64,000 nt of DNA from Poecilobothrus nobilitatus (taxonomy: Eukaryota > Arthropoda > Insecta > Diptera > Dolichopodidae): assembly GCA_947095535.1 (NCBI GenBank), contig OX352772.1, positions 162,907,162 to 162,971,161 of the forward strand, in the 5' to 3' direction. Below, one piece after another: positions 46,475-55,850 of this stretch (the stretch's first letter is position 1; each line of letters starts with the position of its first letter). The notes below the pieces were generated by a model. It saw only the letters and a program-made list of their open reading frames with translations, was not told the DNA's origin and ran no database searches. The position numbers were made by a program, and so were the translations under genes.

Positions 46475-47617
46475 CTAATATATTTTCTTTTTTTCATTTT
46501 GCATCTTTTTCTGATATACACTACAACTAATATCAAACGCATTATGATTAACATCAAGCTTGAGATTCAACTCCTTATTTACACGGATACAATTACAACA
46601 TTTATTCTCTTTAGATTCACACTTATGCTCATTAAGCTCACCAGTATATGTTTCTGCACATGTAGCACATATTTTTTTATTTGTACATTTACTACTAACA
46701 TGACCATATCCCAGACAATTAAAACATCTCACAACATGCGTACCATAAAACACTTTACATACATCCCATCCAATTTTAATTTTTCCTACTTTCATTATAT
46801 TATCATATGATTCAAGATCTGTCTCAATTACAGCAACATATGAATTGAATTTCAATTTATTATTTTTGTAAAATGTTTTTAATACTAATCCACTATTTTT
46901 AAAAACACTATTTTGAGCTTTAATTTTATCAAATAAATCGGTTTCATTCAATTCCTCAGAAATTCCTATCATCCACAATCTAGGTTTTCTACCACTGGCT
47001 ACCTTTACATCATACCCATTCAATTTCTCATTAGCAATATTTTTAATTTTATTCACTGTTACTTCGTTCTCACAAGCAACTACTATCGCACCATTCTTTG
47101 CATTTGAAACACCACTAATTGAGAGATTATTTTCAATTAAATTTATTTTTGATTTTATTTCATTTTTTGTAATTAAAGAACTCTGACTTTTGTCTTTTGG
47201 TTTTATAATTACTTTTGAACAAGCTCCTGCTACTTCAGCATATGATTTATTTAAATTACATACCTTTTCTAATTTTTCCTTAATGTTATTATCATTCATT
47301 CTCATATTATGCATACTTTCACAAATTAACTCAATTTTTTCCTTTTGCTCTTCAATTGCATTTTTTATATCTTCAATACTCTCATCCATTGATTCTACAT
47401 GCTCCTCAATTGTTTTTAATAATGTATTTTTTTCTCTGCATTCCATACACATAAATATTATATAATTATTTGATTTTATCAAATTTAAATCACATACTGC
47501 TAAGCCAACACATTTAATGTGAAATATAGCTCCACAGCCAGATGAACATATAATACTCTCATCTTTTTTTTTTTTGCGAGAGAACGCATCATTACACAAT
47601 TTACAATTGTCTCCCAT
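46475..47617 (-). CDS. LINE ORF1: PHD-type finger, coiled coil and zinc knuckles
   Basis: 380 residues. N-terminal C4HC3 finger: C5, C8, C24, C28, H33, C36, C57, C60. A coiled-coil stretch at about 65-130, an RNA-recognition-like middle (about 150-290), then a CCHC knuckle RCFNCLGYGHVSSKC (297-311) and further Cys/His pairs to about 365. This is the RNA-binding partner that packages LINE RNA. It ends in UAG at 46,475-46,477, followed in the same frame by ORF2. Start ATG 47,617 is preceded by about 360 bp of 5' UTR-like sequence. Confidence 0.85.
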   Translation of the reverse strand: MGDNCKLCNDAFSRKKKKDESIICSSGCGAIFHIKCVGLAVCDLNLIKSNNYIIFMCMECREKNTLLKTIEEHVESMDESIEDIKNAIEEQKEKIELICESMHNMRMNDNNIKEKLEKVCNLNKSYAEVAGACSKVIIKPKDKSQSSLITKNEIKSKINLIENNLSISGVSNAKNGAIVVACENEVTVNKIKNIANEKLNGYDVKVASGRKPRLWMIGISEELNETDLFDKIKAQNSVFKNSGLVLKTFYKNNKLKFNSYVAVIETDLESYDNIMKVGKIKIGWDVCKVFYGTHVVRCFNCLGYGHVSSKCTNKKICATCAETYTGELNEHKCESKENKCCNCIRVNKELNLKLDVNHNAFDISCSVYQKKMQNEKKKIY

Positions 47618-47983
47618 AAATAATTTATGATTAATTAATTATTATAAGATTAATGAGAGATTAAAATGAAAAAAAAATAAAGAGTCAATAGTTCAATAAT
47701 TTTTTTGTATATACAATATACATATACATAAGTATAAATGACAAATTTTGCGCTATTTTATTTTTTTTATAAATAATCAATTTTATGATTTTAATTTAAG
47801 ATTATATTTAATATATTAATTATATAACTTCTTATTCAATTTTCTAATCATATAAATGACGCTTTCGCCATCCAACATTTTATAACTTAATTTTTAATTT
47901 GCACTGCTTCTATTTTTTTTTATTTAAATTTTATTCGGAGTAAAAAAAATATACAACACCCGCACGCTGTTGCTTAATTAATT

Positions 47984-48025
47984 TTTACGAGTTTTAATTA
48001 AATCTTTCATAAGTTTTTCATCCAT
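47984..48025 (-). pseudogene. DUF8207-like Polinton protein, first 14 codons
   Basis: From ATG 48,025: MDEKLMKDLIKTRK, the N-terminal form usual for this protein. The LINE begins straight after. The distal part of the gene is at 42,821-43,458. The start is separated from the ATPase stop by 184 bp containing degenerate repeats. Confidence 0.7.
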
Positions 48026-48065
48026 TTTTTTTAAAAAAATGAAAACTAATTCCGTTCAATTATTA

Positions 48066-48200
48066 GCTGAAGTGTTCTGTCTCTAACTGCCAACTGTCAA
48101 CTGCTAACTACTAAATGCTATCTACTAACTGCTATCTGTTAAATGACCCGTTCAGTTAGTAACTGCCAGATACTAACAGGTACCAACTGCTAATGAAGCT
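48066..48200. repeat. Degenerate short tandem repeats between ATPase and DUF8207-like gene
   Basis: Many imperfect copies of an 'aactgcta'-like motif (AACTGCC, AACTGTC, AACTGCT, AACTACT, CTATCTACT). Expected gene spacing in such viral rows is short, so this looks like a later local expansion. Confidence 0.6.
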
Positions 48201-48209
48201 TGGGGTTAA

Positions 48210-48892
48210 CTAAAATTTAGTATATGTGTCAAAATTTTTTCTATAGCGCCCATTATTTAAACTTCTATCTTTATCAATTAAAAGAAAATCATAATTATCA
48301 TTCCAACAACATGCACTCAATTTTTTAAATTCGTTATAAGACATATCAGAGTTCATCTGATCATTATATATATGCTTTAAATTTAAATCATCTTGCTTAA
48401 ATATAATCAAAAAATTGGCATTATCTCTAACTAAATGCTTTGGAATTCTTGTGTATGACTGACATAAATAAAAGCTATCTACTTCTTGATGACGTCCCAT
48501 ACAAAAATAGTCTTTTATGTTATTTTGCTTGTCACAAGCTACATCATCAAAAAAGAATATTGAGTTTGGTTGTGAGGCTGATGGTTCAATCACATCAACG
48601 TTATTGGAAAATTCGTTATATGCCATTGCTTTGATTGGTTTTATTAATTTTTTTAAATATTCATATTTAGGTTGATGCAATGATTTCGAATAAATATATA
48701 TGTTTTGGAATTTAAGCCCCTTAGGATCTAAAAGCATATTTATCATAGCATTAGTTTTACCACAATTTGAAGCTCCAACTGTTAGTCCTCTTATACTATC
48801 TGGAAAGCATTCACCATGTTTTTTAATTTTGTTTTTGAATTTTGATCAAAATTTTTAACTTTAAGAGCGTTATCTACTTTTATGAATTTCAT
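48210..48892 (-). pseudogene. FtsK/HerA-type genome-packaging ATPase, frameshifted near the start
   Basis: Polinton packaging ATPase, which would pump viral DNA into capsids. ATG at 48,892; after about 28 codons the frame changes (near 48,820) and continues to 48,210. Walker A GASNCGKT lies near 48,755-48,778 and Walker B SIFFFDDVACD at residues 62-72 of the long frame (ATG 48,746). Later conserved blocks are MGRHQEVDSFYLCQSY and IPKHLVRDNANFLIIFKQDD, ending in LLIDKDRSLNNGRYRKNFD. All catalytic motifs are present; only the N-terminal frame break spoils the gene. Divergent from the PLA2 gene. Confidence 0.85.
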
Positions 48893-48946
48893 TTTTTTAA
48901 AAGGTAATTAGTGTTTGATTGACTTTCTTAAACTTAACTGCAGATT
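48893..48946. promoter_or_regulatory. Divergent promoter region between ATPase and PLA2 genes
   Basis: Only 54 bp separate the two start codons, so both viral gene rows must be driven from here or from within the coding ends. I see an A/T-rich stretch but no certain TATA box. Inferred from gene layout only. Confidence 0.4.
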
Positions 48947-49540
48947 ATGCCTCCTAACAATAAATATTCAAACAGTTATAAAAAAACTGTTAAAGGAAGA
49001 GGAGTTATTAATTCATTAATTAATAAACTGCCATTTGAAGCACATTTTCCTGGTTATAATTATTGCGGTCCTGGAACAAAACTAACAAAACGATTAGCTC
49101 GAGGTAATAAAGGAATTAATGGTTTGGATGAGGCTTGTCGAGAGCATGATATAGCATATTCTCAAAATACTAATCAAAATCAACGCCATATAGCTGATAA
49201 ATTACTAGCAGAAAAAGCTTGGCAAAGAGTTAGGGCTAAAGACTCAAGTTTTGGTGAACGATTAAACTCATATTTAGTTACAAACGCAATGAAAGCTAAA
49301 GTTAAATTCGTTATGGGTTTAAAAAAGAAAACAAAGAAAATTCAAAGAAAAAAACCCCTGAAAAATGTTATAAAGGAAGCTAAAGTAGCTGTTAAAACTA
49401 TTAAAAAACCATCATTTATCAGCTATTGGAGCACTTTCAGACGGTACTGCAGGAATAGCTAAAGCTGTAAATGATGCTAAAAATGCTCGCAAAGAGTTAA
49501 AAGAAAGTGAACGTCATAATAAAATGATGGAAGCAATAGC
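48947..49540 (+). pseudogene. Parvovirus-type phospholipase A2 domain protein, frameshifted
   Basis: First gene of the plus-strand row. Start ATG 48,947. The PLA2 calcium loop reads YNYCGPGT (residues 37-44) and the catalytic block DEACREHDIAY has the His-Asp pair at 67-68 and Tyr 71, the pattern of parvovirus VP1 PLA2 domains, which breach endosomes during entry. A long basic tail (KKKTKKIQRKKPLK) follows. The frame is lost at about 49,420 (stop 49,462); the continuation GTAGIAKAVNDAKNARKELK and glycine-rich text can be read up to about 49,560. Active-site residues intact, gene broken. Confidence 0.8.
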
Positions 49541-49988
49541 ATTAAAAGGGGGTAATGGATTATATTTATTTATATTAAGGATTAAGTCTTTATTTGAATC
49601 CAAAAAACCATTAACTAAGCTGCCCAATAGAGCTCTTACAAAATTTGATTTAGAAACCTTTGGTAAAAAATACTTGAAACATTTTCGAGGAGTTTTTATG
49701 AGAGATAATTTACCTGCAGGCAAACCTTGGAATTTCGAATGTGGTATAATAAATTTAGATAATTCTATTAGAAATGGAACACATTGGGTAGCTTATTTTA
49801 AAAATACTGATATAATTCAATATTTTGATAGTTTTGGAAATTTACGGCCACCGTTAGAAGAAATTAAATATTTAGGTGATAAACTTATATATAATTATAA
49901 TAAATTTCAAAATTTTAATTCTTACAATTGTGGACATTTATGTTTAGAATTTTTATTTCATATTGTTAAGAAAAAATATTATCAGTAA
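49524..49988 (+). CDS. Adenain-type cysteine protease of the Polinton module
   Basis: Adenovirus-type maturation protease. In the 154-residue frame: LPNRALTKFDL (33-43), FRGVFMRDNLP (54-64), ECGIINLDN, GTHWVAY with catalytic His 87, FDSFG with Asp 102, and NSYNCGHLCLEF with catalytic Cys 136, the His-Asp-Cys order and spacing of adenain. The real start is probably close to 49,600: the first 28 codons match the glycine-rich tail of the PLA2 protein, with which the frame is now fused. Copy B keeps only the part from 56,409. Intact over the catalytic domain. Confidence 0.8.
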   Translation: MMEAIALKGGNGLYLFILRIKSLFESKKPLTKLPNRALTKFDLETFGKKYLKHFRGVFMRDNLPAGKPWNFECGIINLDNSIRNGTHWVAYFKNTDIIQYFDSFGNLRPPLEEIKYLGDKLIYNYNKFQNFNSYNCGHLCLEFLFHIVKKKYYQ

Positions 49989-50288
49989 ATAAAACATAAA
50001 AAATTTTTTTTTATTATTATTAGTATAGCTTTATTAAAACTGACCTATATTAATAATTTAGTTCAAGTACAAGGTTATTTTTCTCTATTTGAAGAAAAAG
50101 AATCAAAACTAACTGATAAAGAATAATTAGAATTTAGTTTATAACAAAAGAAATTTAAAGAAAACTAGAAGATATTATATATATATTTAGGTATATATAC
50201 TTTTACTACGATACTGATGATTTTTAGACTGAAAAATCTATAAAAACAGAATACACTACTGAAATACCTCATTATATCAATTAAAGAT
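49989..50288 (+). other. AT-rich spacer between protease and penton-like genes
   Basis: About 300 bp with no supported gene, repeated as 56,646-56,945. It may contain a decayed small gene, as other Polintons are compact here, but I cannot read one. Confidence 0.4.
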
Positions 50289-50980
50289 ATGTCAATATCA
50301 TTGACTTTAAACGGAAACTCTTCTATATTAACAACTAATTATTTTCCACCTATAGATCTTAAGGGAAGGGAATATACCTGCGGTTTAGTAGATTTCCAAA
50401 CATATAATACCTAACATAGATGAAGAGGATAATAGATTTATTATTGATGATAAACCTATTACAATTACAATAGGTTCATATGAAATTGGAGATATTGAAA
50501 TATTTCTTAGAAAAACGTTAAATATAACTAAAGCAGATAAGAAACAATTAATTAAGAGCAAATGATAATACATTAAAGTGTGAAATTTTTGCTGATAAGG
50601 ATATTGAATTTGAAAGAGAAGATACAATTGGTGGATTATTAGGTTTTAGTAAGAAGAAATTATTAGTTAATAAATGGTATACTTCAGATCTTTTTGTTGA
50701 TATTAATAAAATAAACATAGTAAGAGTGGAATGTAATATTATATCTGGAACTTATATTAATGGAAAAGAAGCTCATATTTTACATGAATTCTCTATTAAC
50801 GTCAGTCCTGGCTATAAAATAATTGAAGTTCCTAAGAATGTAATTTATTTACCTGTATCTACTAATCAGATAAGTTCTATTACTATAAAGCTCCTTGATC
50901 AGAACGGTAATTTAATTAATTTTCGTAAAGAAATAGTAACACTTAGATTACATTTAAAACATCAAAATGATAATATTTAA
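50289..50980 (+). pseudogene. Penton-like minor capsid protein, frameshifted (unit A)
   Basis: ATG at 50,289 opens LTLNGNSSILTTNYFPP and EYTCGLVDFQTYN; the frame breaks near 50,405, continues with DEEDNRFIIDDKPITITIGS, breaks again near 50,555, and ends intact from 50,570 with IGGLLGFSKKKLLVNKW, VRVECNIISGTYINGKEA and a YKIIEVPKNVIYLPVS block to 50,980. These blocks are those of the single-jelly-roll penton/minor capsid gene that precedes the major capsid gene in insect Polintons. Lesions are shared with unit B, so they predate the duplication. Confidence 0.75.
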
Positions 50981-51146
50981 TCAAAATCATGAATCCAATA
51001 TACATTCGCAGAGTAAGATAAACCATCTTAATTCATCAAAGTTAGTCAAAGGAGGAGGAACTCAACATTTAAAATATAAAAAAACATTATCATTTGAAAA
51101 TAAAGAATATCTAAAATATCTTGGATATCTCCTGAAAGTAAATTGA
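50967..51146 (+). CDS. 59-residue protein overlapping the penton-like gene (unit A)
   Basis: ATG at 50,967, inside the last codons of the penton-like gene in another frame; stop TGA at 51,146, two bases before the capsid ATG. Contains HSQSKINHLNSSKLVKGGGT, resembling small proteins encoded at this place in related elements. Intact here. In unit B one C-to-T change makes codon 17 TAG. The compact overlap argues for a real gene; role unknown, perhaps a virion core peptide. Confidence 0.6.
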   Translation: MIIFNQNHESNIHSQSKINHLNSSKLVKGGGTQHLKYKKTLSFENKEYLKYLGYLLKVN

Positions 51147-51148
51147 AA

Positions 51149-52347
51149 ATGGAACTCTTTAATGATCCAATTTTTGATGAAACTATAACTAGTGCTCAAT
51201 GGCATTCATATTCACCATTCTTAAACTCATTTGGATTAAGTGATATTATACGAATACAAATACAAAATCAGAACTTAAATATATTACCCTCAACAAGTCT
51301 AATCTGTATTGAAGGTTATATATCAAAACATGATGGAACAATTGCTAAAAATACTAAACTTGTTAATAATGCTGTTGCATTTTTATTTGATGAAATTCGT
51401 TATGAACTTAATGGTAAAGAAATTGATCACAATCACAATGTTGGAATAACTTCAACATTAAAAAACTATATTTCACTGAACCAAAATGAAAGTGCAGCTT
51501 TATACACTGGAAGTTGGTCATATAACAAATCAACTAAGCTAAACAGTTTATATTTTAATTTTTGTGTACCATTAAAAAGATTATTAGGGTTTGTTGAAGA
51601 CTACAATAATATTATTCCAAATGCAAAACATGAATTAATAATAACTCGCTCTCGATCTAATAATAATTCAATGATATGTAGTGATGCTAATGAAAAACCA
51701 AAAATTGTTATTACAAAACTATATTGGAAGGTTCAGCATATTAACTTAGCAGACAATCTTAAATTAAGTTTATCTAAAAATATTGAGGAAGGTTCTGTTA
51801 TCAAAATTCCATTTAGAAATTGGGAGTTACACGAGTATCCAACATTACCAACAGGAACTAATCATCATATTTGGAATATCAAAACAACCACACAACTAGA
51901 AAAACCTCGTTATATTATTTTTGCTTTATAAACCGATCAACAAAATAAACTGGAGAAAGACCCTTCAAAATTTAACCATTGTGATGTCACCAATATAAAA
52001 GTATATTTAAATTCTGAAGTATATCCATATGAAGACTTGAATTTAGATTTTGAAAAAAACCGTTACGCATTACCTTACGATAATTATTCTAATTTTAGAA
52101 GTTTTTATTATAATCGTTCAGTACCAGAACCTTTGTTTCATGGGAGAATTATCTAAATTCTTCTACAATATTCGTAATCGATACTCGTTATCAATATGAA
52201 AACCTTAAAATGGGTCCAGTTGATATCAAAATTGAAATAAAGACTTTAAAAAAAATTCCAGACAATACTACAGCTTATTGTCTTATTTTACATGATCGTT
52301 TAGTCGAATTTAAACCATTAACAGGAGAAGTTAATAAAATTATCTAA
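51149..52347 (+). pseudogene. Double-jelly-roll major capsid protein (unit A), broken
   Basis: Builds the icosahedral shell. ATG at 51,149 (MELFNDPIFDETITS); open to a TAA at 51,929-51,931. In the same frame it continues with LEKDPSKF, VTNIKVYLNSEVYPYEDLNL and then breaks by a frameshift near 52,145; the last part reads MGPVDIKIEIKT, TAYCLILHDRLVEFKPL to 52,347. Total about 400 codons, the length usual for this capsid family (insect 'DJR-like' proteins, a lineage different from F54H12.2). The TAA most likely replaced a Gln codon; both lesions are shared with unit B. Confidence 0.8.
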
Positions 52348-52541
52348 ATTTATAAATAAAAATAAACGAATTTGTCTACAGAAAAGGAAACATTAATAAA
52401 CCTATCTTGCTGTACCTTAGAAATTCTTCCATTTATTGGTGGAGTTTTTTTTATGATTCAATTGCACTGTAAAAGTTTTTTAATTTACAAACTTTATAAA
52501 TATATTAAATTTAATCAATTAAATTCTTCTGAAACATAAAA

Positions 52542-53009
52542 ATGGAATATGTAATAATTGATATACAAGGTTTTCGAAATAATAATAATAAATTAATTTT
52601 AAAAGAAATTGCTATTCTTTCATCAAATGATGAAATTCAACATTTCATAATAAAACAACTTTATGGCTATCATTATTTGAATTCAAAAACAAAATACACA
52701 AATAAATGGCTCACTAAAAATCATCATGGCTTACAATGGTCTGACGGCAAAACACTTTTTTGTGATGTCATCAATTTTTTAATAATTTTTGTAACTAATC
52801 AATCAAAAATTTATGTTAAAGGAGAAGAAAAAAAATCTTGGATTAGTAATATATTGAGAAATACTAATATTTTTGATTTGAATAATCACAATTCTACAAG
52901 TTTAAAAATATCGAAGAATCAGCAAATTCCCTGTTCGAAAAGATGTTCTTTTAATCATGTTGGTGTTTGTGCCTTTAAAAATGTTTATTTATTAAAATTG
53001 CTGATTTAG
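52542..53009 (+). CDS. Polinton-associated protein, possible exonuclease-like fold (unit A)
   Basis: 155 residues, uninterrupted. N-terminus EYVIIDIQGFRNNNNKLILK with a hydrophobic strand ending in Asp, then LKEIAIL, later KWLTKNHHGLQWSDG, a KIYVKGEEKKSW strand and a Cys/His end (CSKRCSFNHVGVCAFKNV). The strand-Asp opening and order resemble DEDD/RNase H-like exonuclease folds seen in virus-derived insect proteins, but the glutamate of the usual DxE is Gln here, so it may be inactive. Intact in unit A only: unit B has lost the start codon and has a frameshift. Confidence 0.55.
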   Translation: MEYVIIDIQGFRNNNNKLILKEIAILSSNDEIQHFIIKQLYGYHYLNSKTKYTNKWLTKNHHGLQWSDGKTLFCDVINFLIIFVTNQSKIYVKGEEKKSWISNILRNTNIFDLNNHNSTSLKISKNQQIPCSKRCSFNHVGVCAFKNVYLLKLLI

Positions 53010-53105
53010 CTAATTCGAAAGTATTTAAGAAGAGAAATAATCAGAAACATATTCATTTTACTATTCACAATCGATAGCTTTATTTAATAAATTTAATAAA
53101 TTAAT

Positions 53106-53243
53106 ATGGATAAAATAAAAAAGATCTTGAATAAAAATCAATCTACAAAAGTTTATCAAAAATTAATGAACACTTCATCGGTATCTACAAAGAAATGGAT
53201 GGAGGAAATCAGAAGTGAAGATCATAAAATAAAAAATAAATAA
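53106..53243 (+). CDS. Small basic 45-residue protein (unit A)
   Basis: ATG 53,106 to TAA 53,243; Lys-rich with MDKIKKILNKNQSTKVYQKL and a WMEEIRSEDHK part. The frame is identical in unit B (61,407-61,544) despite nearby changes. It is the last plus-strand gene before the hairpin. Function unknown; could be spurious because it is short. Confidence 0.4.
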   Translation: MDKIKKILNKNQSTKVYQKLMNTSSVSTKKWMEEIRSEDHKIKNK

Positions 53244-53405
53244 AAAAAATTTTTAAAAAAACAGCTTTTTTGAACTAAAAAGTAGAAAATAAATTTTTAA
53301 TAGCAAATTTTTCTGTAATTTTCTAAACTATATTGTTACAATCGAGATTTCTTTGAAAAAGTTTATTTCAATATGTCAAATATATATATAAATATAAGTA
53401 TATAT

Positions 53406-53523
53406 AAGTTTTAAAGTCTGTGAAATTAATATAAAAGCTGGAGGCAAAATTTAAAAATATAAGTTTATAGTTATGCGTTTGTTGCCTCCAGCTTTTATTT
53501 TAATTTCACAGACTTTAAAACTT
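53406..53523 (+). terminator. 118-nt near-perfect hairpin after the structural gene row (unit A)
   Basis: Arms 53,406-53,447 and 53,482-53,523 pair over 42 bp with one mismatch, loop 34 nt. It lies 160 bp after the last plus-strand gene. Candidate roles: 3'-end signal or fold-back for transcripts, a pre-miRNA-like hairpin, or a tiny palindromic element. Copied unchanged in unit B. Confidence 0.5.
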
Positions 53524-53640
53524 AATATTTCTTTTTTTCTATCTGTTATGTGTGTAAATATCAGATGTGCACATATACATAAGAAATAGCCTTTAAAAAT
53601 ATTTAAAACCAATCAAAGTAACATTTTTTGTTCTCCTTTT

Positions 53641-54947
53641 TAGCACATTTCCAAAAAAATTTTGAAAAAATGTGCTTATTAGTTTCACTCTGTCCGTCCG
53701 TCCGTCCGTCCGTCCGTCTGTTTACAAAACTTCTACACCGTTGAAGATAGAGAAAAAAAATTTTAACCATAGGTAGGTCTCATAAAAAAAATAATTTTGT
53801 GGAACAACTTTTTCATGTAGCCCCCCCCCATTACGGAGCTACACCCCCTCAAACTTTGAAAAAGCCCTATTTTTAAATGCATATATCTTATGTTCTGATT
53901 AAGAATTTTTCAATCTGAAAACGTCATTCGACAGGTATTTCTTTTAACTTTGTAAATTTATATCAAAATTATACAATTTTTTTAAATTTAGTATTTAAAT
54001 TTACCGTTATGTGAAAACTAAATTTTGCATGATTTTTCTACTTTCATAACTCCGGCACGCTTCTAGATAGAAGCTTGAAATTTTGAGGCAAGAAAGAACT
54101 TTTAGAATCAGTATAAGTTTGCTCAGAAAATTTTTTCGGACCACCCCCTGTTTATGAGCTATTAGGGCTTAAAAATTGAAAATTTGCTATTTTTAAACAC
54201 CTGTAATTTAGGAACCTGCACACATTTTACTTCTGCAAGATGTAAAAATTAAAGCTACAATAATATATTTTTACGTGTGTGAAAGGTTTATTTTAGTTGT
54301 AAAGGGTTCCAAAGTTGCAGCTCTTCAAAATTGTAAAAAAGCCCCATTTTCAGATGTATATATCTCGGGCTTTGCGTAATAGTTTTGCAATCTAAAACCG
54401 GTAGAAGATCGAAAATTTTATTATCTATATAAAACCATATCAAAATTATGTAATATTTTGTAATTTACGTTTTAAATTTACCGTTATGTGAAAACCACAT
54501 TTTGCATGAAATTTCTTTTTTCATAACTCCGGTACCCCTTTAGATAGGAACCTGAAATTTTCAGACAAGAAAGAACTTTTAGAATTAGTATAAGTTTCCT
54601 CAGAAAATTTTTTGGTAGCGCCCCCTCTTTAAGAGTTATTACGCCTGAAAAATTGAAAATTTGCTATTTTTAGACACCTGTAACATAGGCACCTGTAAAA
54701 ATTTTTCTTCGGCAAGACATAAAAATTAAAGCTTCAATAATATATTTTTACGTGTGTTAACAGCTTTTCTTAGTTATATAGGATTCCGGACTTACTGCCC
54801 CTCAAAATCTCAAATATGTCCTATTTTCAAGTTTTTTCTTATTACATGAAATTTTCAAATTTTTGTGTAAGTCACACTTCTAAACAGTTTGTATTGAGTT
54901 TTGGAAATGTGCGCTTTTAAAAACCGTTGGTTTTCATTCTACCTTGT
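53641..54947 (+). mobile_element. Second nonautonomous (GTCC)n repeat, long copy
   Basis: Absent from the matching place in unit B (about 61,938), so it is a clean insertion after the duplication. Ends: AGCACATTTCCAAAA on the left and TTTTGGAAATGTGCGC at about 54,899-54,914 before a short tail. (GTCC)n tract at about 53,692-53,720. Two diverged internal repeats of about 470 bp (near 53,860-54,290 and 54,330-54,790). No target duplication beyond T residues. Related to 28,795-29,440. Confidence 0.8.
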
Positions 54948-55224
54948 TTTCTATTCGTTTTTATTTTTCTTCCAGTATTACATTTTACTTTTTTTTTCTG
55001 TTATTTAGGTACGCTAAGAACTTATTTTTTTTTTTTTAATATTAAATTTATGCATACAGTATTTAAAAAATAGAAATTATTAGCTATAGAACATTCTGAA
55101 TTTTTTTTTGTTCGTTTATGTTAACCGTCCATTCATATACAAAGATAAAATTTTTTTTTTTTCGTTTATGTTTACCGTCCATTCATATAAATATAACTGT
55201 TGCCTACGTATTAAACAAAGAAGA

Positions 55225-55850
55225 ATACAGTTGCCTTTGTCAACTCTTACATACCCGTACGAACCGTTAGTATGTTCACAGCCTGTCACTCTGCTCACAA
55301 TATTATTTTTTTTTTTTAATATTTTAGTATTTTAAAATAATTTGGGTGAATTTTATAATTTCTAGAACTATGGGTTGTACATATATTCAAACTATATGTT
55401 TGTATGTACATTCTTCAAAAGCAGATTCCAACCTTTCACATAACGATTATCAATCCAAAACTTTTTCAAATATTCTATAGTACCATTTAATACTAAGCGG
55501 TAAATGTACATATATTAAATTTACTTAGTACAAAATAGTAAATATAATTTTAAATATATTATTATATTATATTTAAATATTCCATTGGCAGAATAATTTC
55601 TTATAAGTACAATAAAATACATATATGTATGTAAATACGGCGCTATATAATATACATATATACTCTTATCATTCACTCACTAGTGGCATATACGATATGT
55701 AAATAAACATGATATTATATAAGTATGTATATCAATATCATATAAATAACAATTCTTCAAGCAACCGTTATGTTGTTTATTTATTTACATTTTTTTGTAC
55801 TACGCATTATATCCTCAACAATTTCAAATTATCGAGTAAAACAAATGCAA
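55225..55850 (+). mobile_element. INE-1-like element, copy C, 3'-truncated
   Basis: Starts GAAGAATACAGTTGCC and follows copies B and E as far as the position equal to about 59,700, then is cut by the start of copy D. Non-coding. A one-letter-diverged counterpart of its first 150 bp is at 62,212-62,371, at the end of unit B. Confidence 0.75.

Larger units (their letters stand above)
43460..47983 (-). mobile_element. Nearly full-length non-LTR retrotransposon with PHD-finger ORF1
   Basis: About 4.5 kb on the minus strand with a poly(A) end seen as T-runs at 43,460-43,489, followed inward by TTTA repeats. Two large frames, ORF1 (380 codons) and ORF2 (about 890), are both uninterrupted. It lies inside the DUF8207-like gene. 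Target duplication of about 8-10 bp is likely (A/T-rich AAAAATTAA against AAAAATTTA), boundaries uncertain by several bases. APE-type endonuclease, RT without RNase H and a C4HC3 finger fit the CR1/jockey group of LINEs; exact clade unsure. Confidence 0.9.

Noticed and set aside
50385..50627. Minus-strand 80-codon frames at 50,385-50,627 and 57,042-57,284
   Set aside because: Antisense to the frameshifted penton-like gene; present twice only because of the tandem duplication.
55116..55335. Frames on both strands over the copy C start (also 62,103-62,354)
   Set aside because: They read through the INE-1-like repeat and flanking T-runs; no coding features.
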